The translations under genes were made by a program, and so were the position numbers. Source: Magnolia sinica (taxonomy: Eukaryota; Streptophyta; Magnoliopsida; Magnoliales; Magnoliaceae). From it: a stretch of DNA of 64,000 nt. Numbering within the stretch: position 1 is the first letter of the stretch; each line of letters opens with the position of its first letter. The notes under the pieces were generated by a model that saw only the letters and a list, made by a program, of their open reading frames with translations, was not told the DNA's origin and searched no databases. Shown in pieces: positions 47,366 to 58,887 of this stretch. The stretch is taken from positions 72,908,177-72,972,176 of the forward strand of contig NC_080582.1 of NCBI RefSeq assembly GCF_029962835.1. The letters run 5' to 3'.

Positions 47366-48008
47366 ACCTAAGCGACATCTGCGCCGTGCATCAAGTCGAC
47401 CTTCAAAATCCAACAGATCTTTTGGCCGTTGTGCGTAGATCTTTACTCCTTTGTCAACGGCCTTATATCAATGGACCACCGATCAGATACTTAGCATGGG
47501 GATGATCAAATGCGTTCAAGATATTCTTGAGCTGTGTGGGCCCACCTGTAATGTGTATGTGAAATCCAAACCGTTCATCTGGTGCGTCTCATCATGTTCA
47601 ATGTATTTATTAAGATTCATCCATATTAAAACCTCTGATAGCACACACCAGTGAGTGAAATGTACAATGACGGCTGAAGCCTATAAGTTCATTTTTTGTG
47701 TCCTATCTAAATTTTAGAAAGGCTTGAATTCAGATATTATTTTTTATCCTGGTGTGTCTCACCTGATTAATGGGTTGGATGACATATAAACAACGCTGTG
47801 GACCCCGCATTACATAGAAAGTATCTACGGTGGGCATCTCATTCCTCAATGTCAGCGATTATTTCCTTTGGTGTGGCCCACCTGAGTTATGAATCAGGCT
47901 GGATTTTGTGAGACACGGCTAAGATGGGATTCGCACCTAATGGAGCGTTATGTGCCACTCAGACATCACGGTGGCCCTGCCCCACACCTACGACTCCATA
48001 GCATGTGA
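47366..48008. other. Between foldback copies 4 and 5; foldback debris only
   Basis: Contains GTGTGGGCCCACCTGTAATG at ~47535 and GGTGTGGCCCACCTGAG at ~47870, reading as an old, broken copy. No gene. Confidence 0.4.
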
Positions 48009-48532
48009 TCGGACGCGGATTGCATATTGACACTGTCAGTAGTGTTGTCCCAACTGGACGGTTCTCTGTGGACCCCACAATAATGTATGTATTTTATCCG
48101 CATCGCCCATCCATTTTGGATCATTATTTTAGCGCATGATCCCGAAATTGAGGCTGATTCAGATCTCAAGTGGGCCACGTCATAATAAAACAGTGGTAAT
48201 TGAGCTCACACAGGCCTACTGTAACGTTTATTTCCCATCCAACCTGTTGATTAGGTCAAAAATACCTGAATGAAAGGGAAAAAATATCAACTTGATCTAA
48301 AAATTTTGTGGGCGCAAGATTTTTTAATGATGGGTGTTCAATCACCACTATTATTATAGCGTGGTCCACAAAAATTTTAATCAAACTCATTTTTAGCTTA
48401 ATATCATGAAATGATATAAAAAAAATGGATGGATGGTGTGGATACAACACATAAATTATGATAGGGTCTAGAGAGCACCGTCTGGTAGCTAGTAGCTACT
48501 GACAGTGTCAATGGCCAAATGTCGTCCCACGT
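48009..48532. mobile_element. Long foldback element, copy 5 (complete)
   Basis: Terminal TTGACACTGTCAGTAG on the left is inverted as CTACTGACAGTGTCAA on the right. The core GTGGACCCCACAATAATG, the loop CTGAATGAAAGGGAAAAAAT and the right-arm CATAAATTATGATAGGGTC are in the usual order. About 520 bp, no ORF. Confidence 0.8.
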
Positions 48533-49177
48533 GATCATCTCCAAATGGGATACCATTATGGGTCAACCTGCCGGGTTAGAGCCGGACCATGCTCTGTCTA
48601 AGTCTGGCCCAGCATTATTTTACCTAATCCTAAACTTGGCCCCAGCTGATGACAGCCAGAAATATTTATATATCGCTTGACCCAGCCCCAAGTCGAAAGA
48701 GTTTTGTGAAATAACGAATTTTCTAAAATTATGTTTGGTGGGTCCCACACCTACCCAGGTAAATGTGGGAGAAAGTGAGAGAGATGTAGATGGATCATCT
48801 GAAGAGGGAAGAAGGTGTGGCCTATCATGGTATTCGTATAAAATCCACTCCAACTACAAAAGTGTCTCACCTCATTGTTTGGCCCAAGGCCCAAAATTCA
48901 CCCCCGTCCATATCTCAGGTGGATCTCATGGTTGAAAAATAATATACAGAGCAACACTCACCCTCTAAACTATTTCCCTTTATGTGGTCTACCTAAATAA
49001 TGTATGGGGCTGATGTTTGGGCCGCCGAAGTTTTGGTTTGGTATTGAATGGTTGGAGTAGATCTACTAGCTCATTATGGTGGACCCCATACAAAATAAGG
49101 TTGGGTACGTCCTCTCTCTATTTGTTGAAAGCATACAAAGAAGCTGCATCTGCAGAAAACCTCCCTGTGACGAGGGT
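48533..49177. other. Spacer with foldback-type words
   Basis: GGTGGGTCCCACACCTACCC at ~48735 and GGTGGACCCCATACAAAATA at ~49078 flank a stretch with CATGGTATTCGTATAAAATC, suggesting another degenerate copy. No gene. Confidence 0.35.
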
Positions 49178-50450
49178 TGTCACACCCTGCACTTTGGATA
49201 CAGAGTGTGCACCCTCAGACCTGAATTATGGTTCATAACTCATACACTAAGTGTACATAAATCCATCTATCATACAATGATTGAGAAGAATAATTATATG
49301 TATTCTAGATCATCATCACATTAACATTCATACACCTAACTGTTTTCACTTCATTTAATAACACTTCATCGCTAACATTTTCATTTATAAAATGAATTAT
49401 CAAAATCAGACTAAGTCCATCCATTTAGGACTTTACTCCTACAATAAACAATCATCATCTAATAAAGTTATTACTATAAATGTTTTCAAATTTAATCAAA
49501 TCAGCAACAGTTAGAATGAATGGAAACTAAAACTCTTAAAATCAATCTCATATTTAATTTAGTCATATGATGCAGCAAGCTTGTCTTCCGCCAAATATAG
49601 TCATTGGTCTTGAGTTTCATTCACCAATTCGACCTCATTTTCTGGCACCTGATGTAATCATCATGCTTCATTCATCTCTGTACGGTTGTTAATCCACAAC
49701 GTTAGTTGGCCAGGCTAGTAAGTGAACCTAGCATATTCATATATATCACAATATAACAGAAGTAGTATGTATGCAGTATGAGCATAGATGCAAAGATGTT
49801 ATAATATGTATGTTAAGTGAGATGGTCGTCCATTTGCTTAAGTTGGATATCTGTCAACCCAAAAATTGTACCCTCCAAACATCCATCATAGGTAAGCATG
49901 AGCAATCTGTATTCGTTAGACATCCACCGATGTATGCATGGGTAATCATATATCTACTCTGTGAGTAGGCTTCCACTCTCATGGGGTAACGAATCTACTG
50001 ACATAACCATCCAAGCAGATTCCCAAGGAACTTAAGGCACGATGTGTGCATGCATTCATAATTGATACACGTAATGTATGCTCAATGTCTATGTATCGAT
50101 GTGTATAGTCAATTAGATGCATCTCTTTTTGAGAGAAACCACAGATACATGACGTCAATGATTGGCATGTTTGCATGTTCAGTATTCGTCAAAATCTTTC
50201 AAGGCATATATCATAAAGCAATGATCATAATAGCACAACACTTTAATAATTATATGGCAACCATATCAATCAAAATAATTACAATCAAACGTATTATCTA
50301 TCTTAATTGTACAGGTATAAGACACGTTGGGATTCACTCACCTATTTATGCTAGGGTTGAATCATTCAAATAATCAAATACTTTGGAAACTATACTTCAA
50401 ATCCCTATTAAGATAATTTAACATACACACTTCAATTGCATTATTCCAAC
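49178..50450 (+). repeat. LTR-like fragment beginning TGTCACACCC
   Basis: TGTCACACCCTGCACTTTGG at ~49178 is a common start of plant Gypsy LTRs (recollection). The following DNA has ATGTATGC-rich repeats near 49770-50130. No end or partner was identified. Confidence 0.35.
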
Positions 50451-52225
50451 AAGTGAATATTAATGCACTAATTTGTGCATCTTGTTTATCAATCATGTGA
50501 GTCTGTGTATGATGCAATCGATTAAACCCTTAAAAGATGAATACCGAAGACACAAGAGAACAAGAGCATTAAGGAACAAAGAACAGATAAATGAGGTGTC
50601 ATGATGACCCTAACCCTTAACCCAAAACAACCCCTTGAACCTCTAGATAATCATAACTTTATAGGTAAACATTGTTAATTATCCCTTAGTCTTAGGAGTT
50701 AAATTGAAACATGATAAGTAATACTAAAAACATGTACATATTTACTATGAAATCGTATACCCAAAACAATAGTTTTTAAGTGGACTTTGATCCTATCTAC
50801 AAGTTGTCAATATAACTCGATCCAATTGAAGCTCCACTCGATCAAATCAAAGAATGAGTCTAGTAACCATTAGAGAAAATTATGTATTTTCTCGATGGGA
50901 TTGACGGAGGGTTCGATCCCAACAAAGGTCCTTCGATCATATCGAAAGAGCTGTTAACTAGCTGCTGCAAATCGGTTTCTTATAAAAAGACATTCGATTA
51001 TTAGGCATTTAGATGAATTTTTAGTGCAATAGAAGCCTAAGTGATTCCATGATCATGTCCTTCATCCCAAGCCTCTAAGTCCATAAGATTTAAGTTATTC
51101 TCTTTATGATTCATCACTTGAAAGAGGATTTCAACCTTATTGGAGAAGATAAATTTGATCTCTACCTTGTTCTAGAGATTAAATTTGAACCAATAGTCAA
51201 ATCCTTATCTATATTCTCTAGAACACTCATATAAGTGAATCTCCTAGGATTAAAACATTTCTACTAGTTGTAAGAGATTCACCCAACCTCTCACTTTTAT
51301 CATCTCAAAGGAAAATCACATGCAAGGTGTTTGATCTTAAAAACATCATGATCAAGGGAGCATTTGAGGGGCAAATTTAAGCACGCAAGAGCTTTGAAAA
51401 AGAAATTCAAGATCGATGCATCAACGGGGATCAATTCAACAAGGTTATCATTTATAAAGTTCATATATACTCATTCCTTATGTTGGATTGAGTGTAAGAG
51501 TTTCATTGACAAACTTGATTAGGTTCTTATTTAGGGCCTAACTCAAAGTCCTTATGTAGGCCACCGGACACGGGTGTGTACATATTAGTATTTATAGGAG
51601 TCTCCAATGAGAGTAAATGTAGGTCATTGGATTAGGACCGAGGTTGCTAGTTAGTTGATAGAAAACTACTTAAATCTTTTGTGGAAGCCTCAGGTAGGAG
51701 TGTACACTAGCGTCCTTTTGTAGGGCTATAAAGGTTAAAGGTGAATTTAATTTAAAATATCCAATAGTGAAATCTGATACACTCATGGGTTGAACGCATC
51801 CACCGAGAGTGGAGTAGAAAAATCGAACCATTATACATACTTGTGTTTGGGATTATCATTTGAGCACTTGTTTAATTATACTTGTGTGATTAATTAATAA
51901 ATTATATGTATGCATGATTAGATGAATATTACAAATTAATAAATAGCACATCCTACATACACATGTACAATATCATGTTATAGACTAGTTACTTAATTGT
52001 CATATATACTGTAGTATATGTGTTAGTCCCACTATTGGCTTGGAAGCCTTAGTATTACATTACCTTAATTAGCTTTAATTGGATATTAGTTTAAATAGGC
52101 AATCATGTTTTAAAATGAATAAATTTTATTTGGTCCTAATCACCCCTCCCCCCCCCCCCCATAACATAACCTTTATTCCATAACTGTGTTAAGCTTTCAT
52201 ACATAGCTCGTGAGCCCACCATGTG
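50451..52225 (+). repeat. Probable Copia 5' LTR region, plus strand
   Basis: Lies just upstream of a decayed PBS (ATTAGTATCAATG, ~52234) and gag. Contains a word array (50890-50955: CTCGATGGGATTGACGG, TTCGATCCCAACAAAGG, TTCGATCATATCGAAAG) and a run of 13 C at 52148-52160. The exact start is uncertain. Confidence 0.5.
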
Positions 52226-52298
52226 TAATTCAATTAGTATCAATGTGGGTAGTTGTAGAAGGTCTTAACTAACTTGAGTTGATCCAATAAGCTTGGGA

Positions 52299-53051
52299 AT
52301 GGTGTCTACCCAAGAGGGTAATGCCGTCACACGACCATCATTTTTTGATGGGTCTAACTACGTCTATTGGAATGCTATGATAAGAGTTTTTAAAGATCTT
52401 TTGACCTTATGGTTTGGACAATTGTCAAATGAGTATGGACGATGCCCATGTAACAAGTCGTGGTTGATGGTAAAACCATTAGTGTTCCCAAATATAAATC
52501 TAAATAGAGTACCGATGAGAGAGTGCGGTATACTTATGATGTCAAAGCTCTCAATGTTATTTATTGTGTAGTTTTCCTCGATGTATTTAAATACATTTGT
52601 GCATGTGAAACCAAGAAAGAATCATGTGACATATTGGAAGTCTCTCACGAGGGAAGTGGCACAGTAAAATGATCGAAGCTCCAGCCCTTAATTACCCATT
52701 TCAAAATAATAAGAATGAAAGAGTCTGAAACTTTCATGGAATTTTATTCTAAACTGAATGATATTTGTAATCCTTATGAGCCTTAAGAGAGAGGATTCCA
52801 GAAGGGTATATATGTAGAAAAATACTTAGATTCTTATTGAATATACTCACTCCCAAATAATATCAATAGAAGAATGTAGAAACATACATGAGATGAAAAT
52901 AAAAGAACTCTTAAATTTTCTACAAACCTATGAACTACACTTTAAGGCGTCATTTAGAGCAAAGAAATTATCCGTCCTCAAAACATCTCATAGACATTTA
53001 TATAGGTAAAAGATTGTTAAATCTAATAGTGATTATGATGATGAGGATGAG
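52299..53051 (+). pseudogene. Copia gag pseudogene, plus strand
   Basis: Reads VTRPSFFDGSNYVYWNAMIR at the start, then (with frameshifts) VFLDVFKYICACETKKESCD and HFKIIRMKESETFMEFYSKL: the DUF4219/UBN2 gag architecture. It breaks off where an LTR begins at 53052, so zinc knuckle and pol are absent on this strand. Confidence 0.75.
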
Positions 53052-54536
53052 TGTTAAGTGTGAAATATTGCATATTTTTCCTTAATTGTGCATTGGATTT
53101 ATATGCATAAATGTGTTAAATTGATCTAATTACGTATATTTTGTTATGCGAGGTGATTTGGAGAGCTAGGATGAAAAGGATAATTAAAGTGAAGATTTAA
53201 TACTCAAAGAATGACTAAGTGAATGATTGGATTTATGGAGGTCGATATTGAAGGATTCAAATACCAAAGATTTAGGAAAACCAAATGTCAAGGAAAGAAA
53301 AAAGACTGAAAAATTACATAGTCTAATAACAGAAATAAACAACTGTTCGGTCAAACCTAAGGCTGGCTCGGTCCGACCAAAAGTGCACAGAACAGTCCAA
53401 CGAGAAACTATGATTTTCATACCTAATTTGGCTGTAACCGAACTTAATTTGGTTTGATATTTTGGTGTGACCGAATGAGGGTTCGATGCGACCCGAAGGA
53501 GACAAATTTTAGATGAATTTTTAAGAAATTCGGCTGTAACAAAAGTAATGTTCGATGTAACCGAAGGCTACAGTTGGTATGGCTGATGCATAATAAAAGT
53601 GCGAAAATCTTAAGTCAGTATGGCTGATGCATAATAAAAGTGCAAAAATTTTAAGTCGATATAAAGATGGTGCAAGTTTTTCCTATTTAAATGGATGACT
53701 CAAGCTCTTCTAACTACAATTTAGGATTTGGGAGAGAGAGCAAGGAGTTGTGGAGCTTCTACAAAGCCGTTCTTCCTCTCTAATTTTTCAGTTCTAAGTT
53801 TCTTTTTCATTTTTTTTTAGAGTTTAGTTCAACTATGACTATAGTTGGTTAAATCTCTTAGCTAGGTTATGATGTAAAGCTTGTAGTTATTTTTAATTTT
53901 CTAAGTTTACTTTGATTCATGTTATTGCTTTGAACGTTGAACAATTTATTGGATTTGGTTTGAATAAATCTTTAAGCTCTAGTTTACTTTAATCCATTAT
54001 CGTTTTCGGGCATTTTAGATGCTTAGGAAGGATAAGATTGTTAGCTTATCTCTTTTGCAAGGGATTGATTTATAAAATCTATTGATCTATCATATACTAA
54101 AGGCACAATGGATGCTTTGAATTCCATGTGATCAATATTTTGATGCTTTATGTGGAAAGTAAATCAATTGAAGTTCAAATCTCTTTTCGTGTGTGAATGA
54201 TAAATTACTAATCTATTATCTGGTTGGATAGAATATAACTTCAATTTTAGTCGAGTTATCTAATTGAATCGAGTGAATTAGTCATTGAAAATGGCTAGAA
54301 GTGGATCCTTGGAGCTCTAGTGTTTTGTCTTATTGATTTTCTCCTTACATTATTTAGTTTTTAATCATTACTTCTTCTAATCCAAATTTTTATAATTAGT
54401 TTTAGTTTTAATTCTACTTTTAAAGTATTTTAGAAATCGCGCAAATATAAGTCCATGAGACTTCGATCTCGGTCTCACCGAGTTAAAACTACATCGCAGC
54501 CCTGCACTTGAGGTTGTCATACTTTTGGATCGATCA
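53052..54536 (+). repeat. Solo LTR, family B (1485 bp)
   Basis: Starts TGTTAAGTGTGAAATATTGC and ends TTTTGGATCGATCA. Homologous end to end with 57168-60801 once the nested LTR there is removed (1485 versus 1489 bp). Its 3' part (GTCTCACCGAGTTAAAACTA...GCACTTGAGGTTG) resembles family A LTRs. Flanks ATGAG and CTTTG do not match, and it sits between a plus-strand and a minus-strand Copia relic. Confidence 0.75.
53340..53575. repeat. TTCGGTC...ACCGAA word array in LTR B
   Basis: Half-palindromic words repeat several times: TTCGGTCAAACC, CTCGGTCCGACC, GGCTGTAACCGAAC, GTGACCGAATGAGG, TTCGATGCGACCCGAAGG, TTCGATGTAACCGAAGG. Position is ~290-520 bp from the LTR start. The copy at 57478-57540 and 59709-59890 has corresponding words. 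Confidence 0.6.
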
Positions 54537-57150
54537 CTTTGCATGTATCTTCTTTTTCAATCTCGACATCAATGATGGTTGATTTTTTCGGTTCCTTGTG
54601 TTCATCCTTGCAAAATAAGGAAATTTCATCAAATTTGTCATCTCATTTAATTATGATTTTTCATGTGACTCGATCGTATAACCTGTACTCTTTCACACCA
54701 TTATCATAGCCTACAAAAATATATTTCTTAGCCCTTTGGTCTAACTTATCTCACTCAATTGACAGTACATGAGAGTAAGCGTTACAACTAAATACACGCA
54801 GCCCTAAGTAGTCAACACCATGACTACTCCACACTTCTTTAGAAATTTTATAGTCGATTGGCGTAGACGGGTACCTATTCACTAGATAACAAGCATCATT
54901 CATGGCCTTAGTCCATAGCCACTTGCCCAATCTAACATTGCTCAACATGCTTGGGTCTCTCTTTAAGAGATTTTGATTTATACATTCTGCTATACCATTC
55001 TGTTTAGATGTGTGCCTCACTATATTGTGTATTACAATCCCCTCATCTTTGAAACTGATTGAATTCCTTTGAAATGAAATCAATTCTGTTATCAGTCCTT
55101 AATACCTTCAGTTTCTACCATATCCATCTTTCAAACATCGCCTTCCATTATCAATCCTTAATACATTCTATTGTCATTGCCCATAAAAACTTGTCTACCG
55201 TTGTACTCATTGTATATAGTGAACCAATCCTTATAAGAAGTCATGTGGTATGAGGCTCTCGAATCGAAAATTCAGTTGCTACTCAGGTAACCAGATTTGG
55301 ATGCGGTCAAGACATCACCACCATTTGCTTCCTCGCATGATTGCATTCTGTTGGCATATTTTGGCGGATTCTCAGATTTTTCTCCCTAACCCTTAAGATT
55401 CTAACAATCCTTCTTCATGTTCTATCATGCCATAATTTCAACAATGGGTGAACGTAGCACTGCCATAAGAAGACAGTACCGGCAGCCCTGTTCTCAGACT
55501 CATTCAGTTATTGAGTTTCATGGTCATACCTTGGTTGTTAAGTGGGCGAGGCCTCCGCCGGGATGGATCAAAGTAAATGTTGATGGTTTAGCTCAAGGAA
55601 ATCCTGGCAGATCGGGTGGGGGTGGTATTGGTCGAGGTGAAATGGGCGATTTCATTTTTACTTTTTCTGTGGGTTATGGTGTTGGAACGAACACAGGTGC
55701 GGAATTACTTGCGATTCATGATGGCTTATTCCATGCTCTCTAGAGGGGCAGGCACCAAATCATCATTGAATCCGACTCTAGGCAAGTGATTGATATGATA
55801 AATGGAGGGGCTAAGCCTGGATGGAAATGGAAAGCTTGGATCCTAAGGATCAACCAACTGAGATTGCGGGGTCGAGTTAACTTTGTGCATGTTCTGAGGG
55901 AAGGAAACGCACCTGCAAATTTTATGGCCCGGCGTGGAAGCAGTTCTCAATCCTTTTCCTGCTTCGACTCTCTTGCGGATCTTCCCCAACAGGTCAGAGG
56001 TTCTATCTTTCTCGATAAGGTTGGCCTTGGTTTGATCAAGACGTTGTAAAGGTTTTGCTTCCTTTGTGCAGTTTTCGTTTCTTTCAAAAAGCAGGCCTGG
56101 GTAACCTGCGAGTTTATTTTCTTGGGCTTGATTGGGTAGGGGTCGTCAGCTTCGCTCGAGCCTTTTCCCCTGATTTTCCTAGGCTCGCTTCCAGTGATGC
56201 TTTGTTCATAGTTCTGAGGATGTTCTTGTAAACGATAGGCGAGGCCCAAATCTTTTTGTTAGGGCCTGCCCGAATGGATGTACATCTTTTCGTTTTATAA
56301 AATTTGGTGGCTCAGTCCCACCTTTTCTTTTAAAAAAAATAAAAAATAAAAAATAAAAATAAAAATAAAAAAATGCCATAATTTCAACACCTCATCATAC
56401 CATTCCCTTTCGATTTGGATATAGATCGAGAATTCCCCTTCTCCTGTTAAGAATTCCACTTCTCCCGTTAAGAATTCATTCCCCTGCTAGACAATGCATC
56501 TGTAGAGGTACCTTCACAACTGTTTTTCTTTTTTAATTGTTTCTCATGAAGGGTTAAGATGATACTTTCAACATCAATGGTATCCCTATCTTGGATTAGA
56601 GTATCTACGAGATTCTTGTAATATAAGTGAATTTGGTCGAATTAAATCTTAATCTTCATCTCTGATTTTGACCTTCGCATTCGTTAGTTTATATATCAAC
56701 TCGTTAAAACTGCTCATGTGTTCATTAATGTCAGATCCCTCTATCATGTAAAGGTTATAGAATTGCTTCTTAAGTTACCGATGGTTTCCTGGAGATTTCT
56801 TCATGTACAAATTATCAAGTTTCATTCATACTCCTGCAGCGGTCTTTTAATCCAGGACATTGTAGAGAATGTTGTCCACTAGACACAATTGTATCGATGT
56901 TGTAGCCATCTCATTTATTTCAACCCACTCTTAATCAGCCATATATGCAGGATGTTTTGCCTTGCCAAGGAGAACGTGTTGCAATCCTTGCTGATCTAAG
57001 AGACATCTCATCTTAACCTTCTATAATGTAAAGTTATTTCTCCTATTGAACATCTCTATTTCATACTTAATATTAGATCCCTTAGAATACATTTTTTCAG
57101 ATTCAATAAACTAAAAACCCCAACGTTAGCTCTAATACACTTGTTGGGGG
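54537..57150 (-). pseudogene. Copia internal region (gag to integrase), interrupted by a LINE
   Basis: Minus strand from the PBS-like TGTATTAGAGCT (~57133): gag blocks such as FNELIYKLTNAKVKIRDED, a zinc-knuckle remnant (NMKKDC), protease-like IFDSRASYHMTSYKDWFTIY, then integrase 55083-54751 (RHTSKQNGIAECINQNLL, MNDACYLVNRYPSTPIDYK). RT and RNase H are missing because the LTR at 54536 cuts in. The LINE at 55444-56372 lies within the gag-protease part. Confidence 0.8.
55444..56372 (+). mobile_element. LINE insertion with perfect 17-bp TSD
   Basis: Flanked by ATGCCATAATTTCAACA at 55427-55443 and 56373-56389. It has an RNase H frame, PPPGWIKVNVDGLAQGNPGR ... AELLAIHDGL ... IESDSRQVIDMI ... HVLREGNAPANFMARRG, broken only by one TAG at 55741, then SIFLDKVGLGL, a 3' UTR and an A-rich (AAATAAAA)n tail from ~56332. 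The fourth catalytic Asp is Asn (ANF for ADF). 929 bp, heavily 5' truncated. Confidence 0.9.
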
Positions 57151-57167
57151 GGACACATGGAAGCAAC

Positions 57168-58844
57168 TGATAACGCCTCAATGTTATGTACTTATCCCCT
57201 CAATTGCACTAGTTTCACTTATAATTAAGTGATTAATTGATTTAATGAGATATGTTCTCTATATGCGAGGTAATTTTGAATCCAAATATCAAATCGTACT
57301 TAAATGAATGATTTAAAGCTCAAAAAGATATCAAGCTCAAAGGCAATGAAGAATTGAAGGTTTGGAAGATAATATTGAAAAATTCAAGTGCAAAAGATCC
57401 AAAGAAAAAATAAGTGCAAAAGATTGAAAAAAAAAGTCTAAAAAATCGCACAGTCTAATAATAGAAATAAATGACTATTCGGTCCCACTTGAGGTTAGTT
57501 AGGTTCGACAAAAACAACCCGAAACAGTCCAGCAAGAAATAGTAATTTTTAGACTTAATTAAGTGTAGGGTCAAATATTGCATATTAGACCCCAATTATT
57601 ACTTAGTTTTATGAACACGATAATGTTTAACGCTCTATTTTAATTATATTTGTGTTGAAAGGTGAATTTAGGAGCTTGGACTGAAAAGGGTACTAAAAGC
57701 ATGAATTTGATGCTCAAGAATCACCAAGGCAAGGGACGGATCTTAGGAGACCGAGATTCAAGAATTCACATGTAAAAGATCCGAAAAAACAAAGTGATTA
57801 AAGATAAAGGAGCCTGAAAATCGTCCTGAATACAAGATCATAGGGTTCCCACCATCCGTTTAGCTCAAAACTTTATATCCGGTCTAAGGATCATAAAGTA
57901 ACCATACACGTAAAATTTCAGCTATTGGATCTTTATGGAAGTGGCTCAACGGAAAGATCAGCCATAAACCCTTAATCCTGGGGCCTATCGGATCCTCGGA
58001 TATGCCTCAACTTTGGGGGCGACCCTTTACATTATATGGGAAAGCGGATGAATGGAGTAGATTTCTTAAAAACAGTGGGGTGGGCCCCACTCCAAGGGGC
58101 ATGTGTACACAGCAGGGGTACACCTGCGTTGTGCCCGACTTAACCATCGGTCAAACTCAGTTTGACCCGCATGAAGACAAAGAAGGATTCCTTCTTCCCG
58201 ACTTCTCGTCGCAAGATGGTTGAGAGCAACTTTTGTGGCCCACCATCTCGACCGGCATGATCGATCTAAACCGTCCATATTGATCGGACGAAAGGGCTGA
58301 CGAAGAACACACGAAAAGTGCCAGGGATGAAACCGAAAATCACGATCACCATGCTGAACGTCTGAACCACCGCCGCATGATTAACTCAGTAGACCACACT
58401 CTCCATAAAACCAAAATACTTCCTCCTAAGCCAAGATCTCCCAACGAAAACAATGAACGGGGTGGATTTCTCAAATATATGAAGATGTGGACCCCACTGG
58501 TATTGTCGGAGTGTTTTGTCCACAGTAATGCGCGGGCAGCAAGAAACCCGGAACGAACCGAGATCCGCTGCACGTTCGACGGCCCAATCTTAAATCTCGA
58601 ACTCAATTCGAACCGTCCAAAACCCTGTAGCAAGGATCACCATTCCGTCTAAGGAGTCAGATTGGTCAGATTGGACAGCCATCCACGCCAAACACAAATC
58701 AAACTCAAGCACCTCCCAGCGCAAGAACAGAACGCGTGGAGAAATTGGTCTGCGGACGACCTTGCTGGAAGCGTCTGGAATAAGCACTACACCTGTAAAT
58801 AGGCATGTTGTCCAGCAACTGGGGGAGAACGTAAGCAGGCAGAA

Positions 58845-58887
<43 letters not shown>

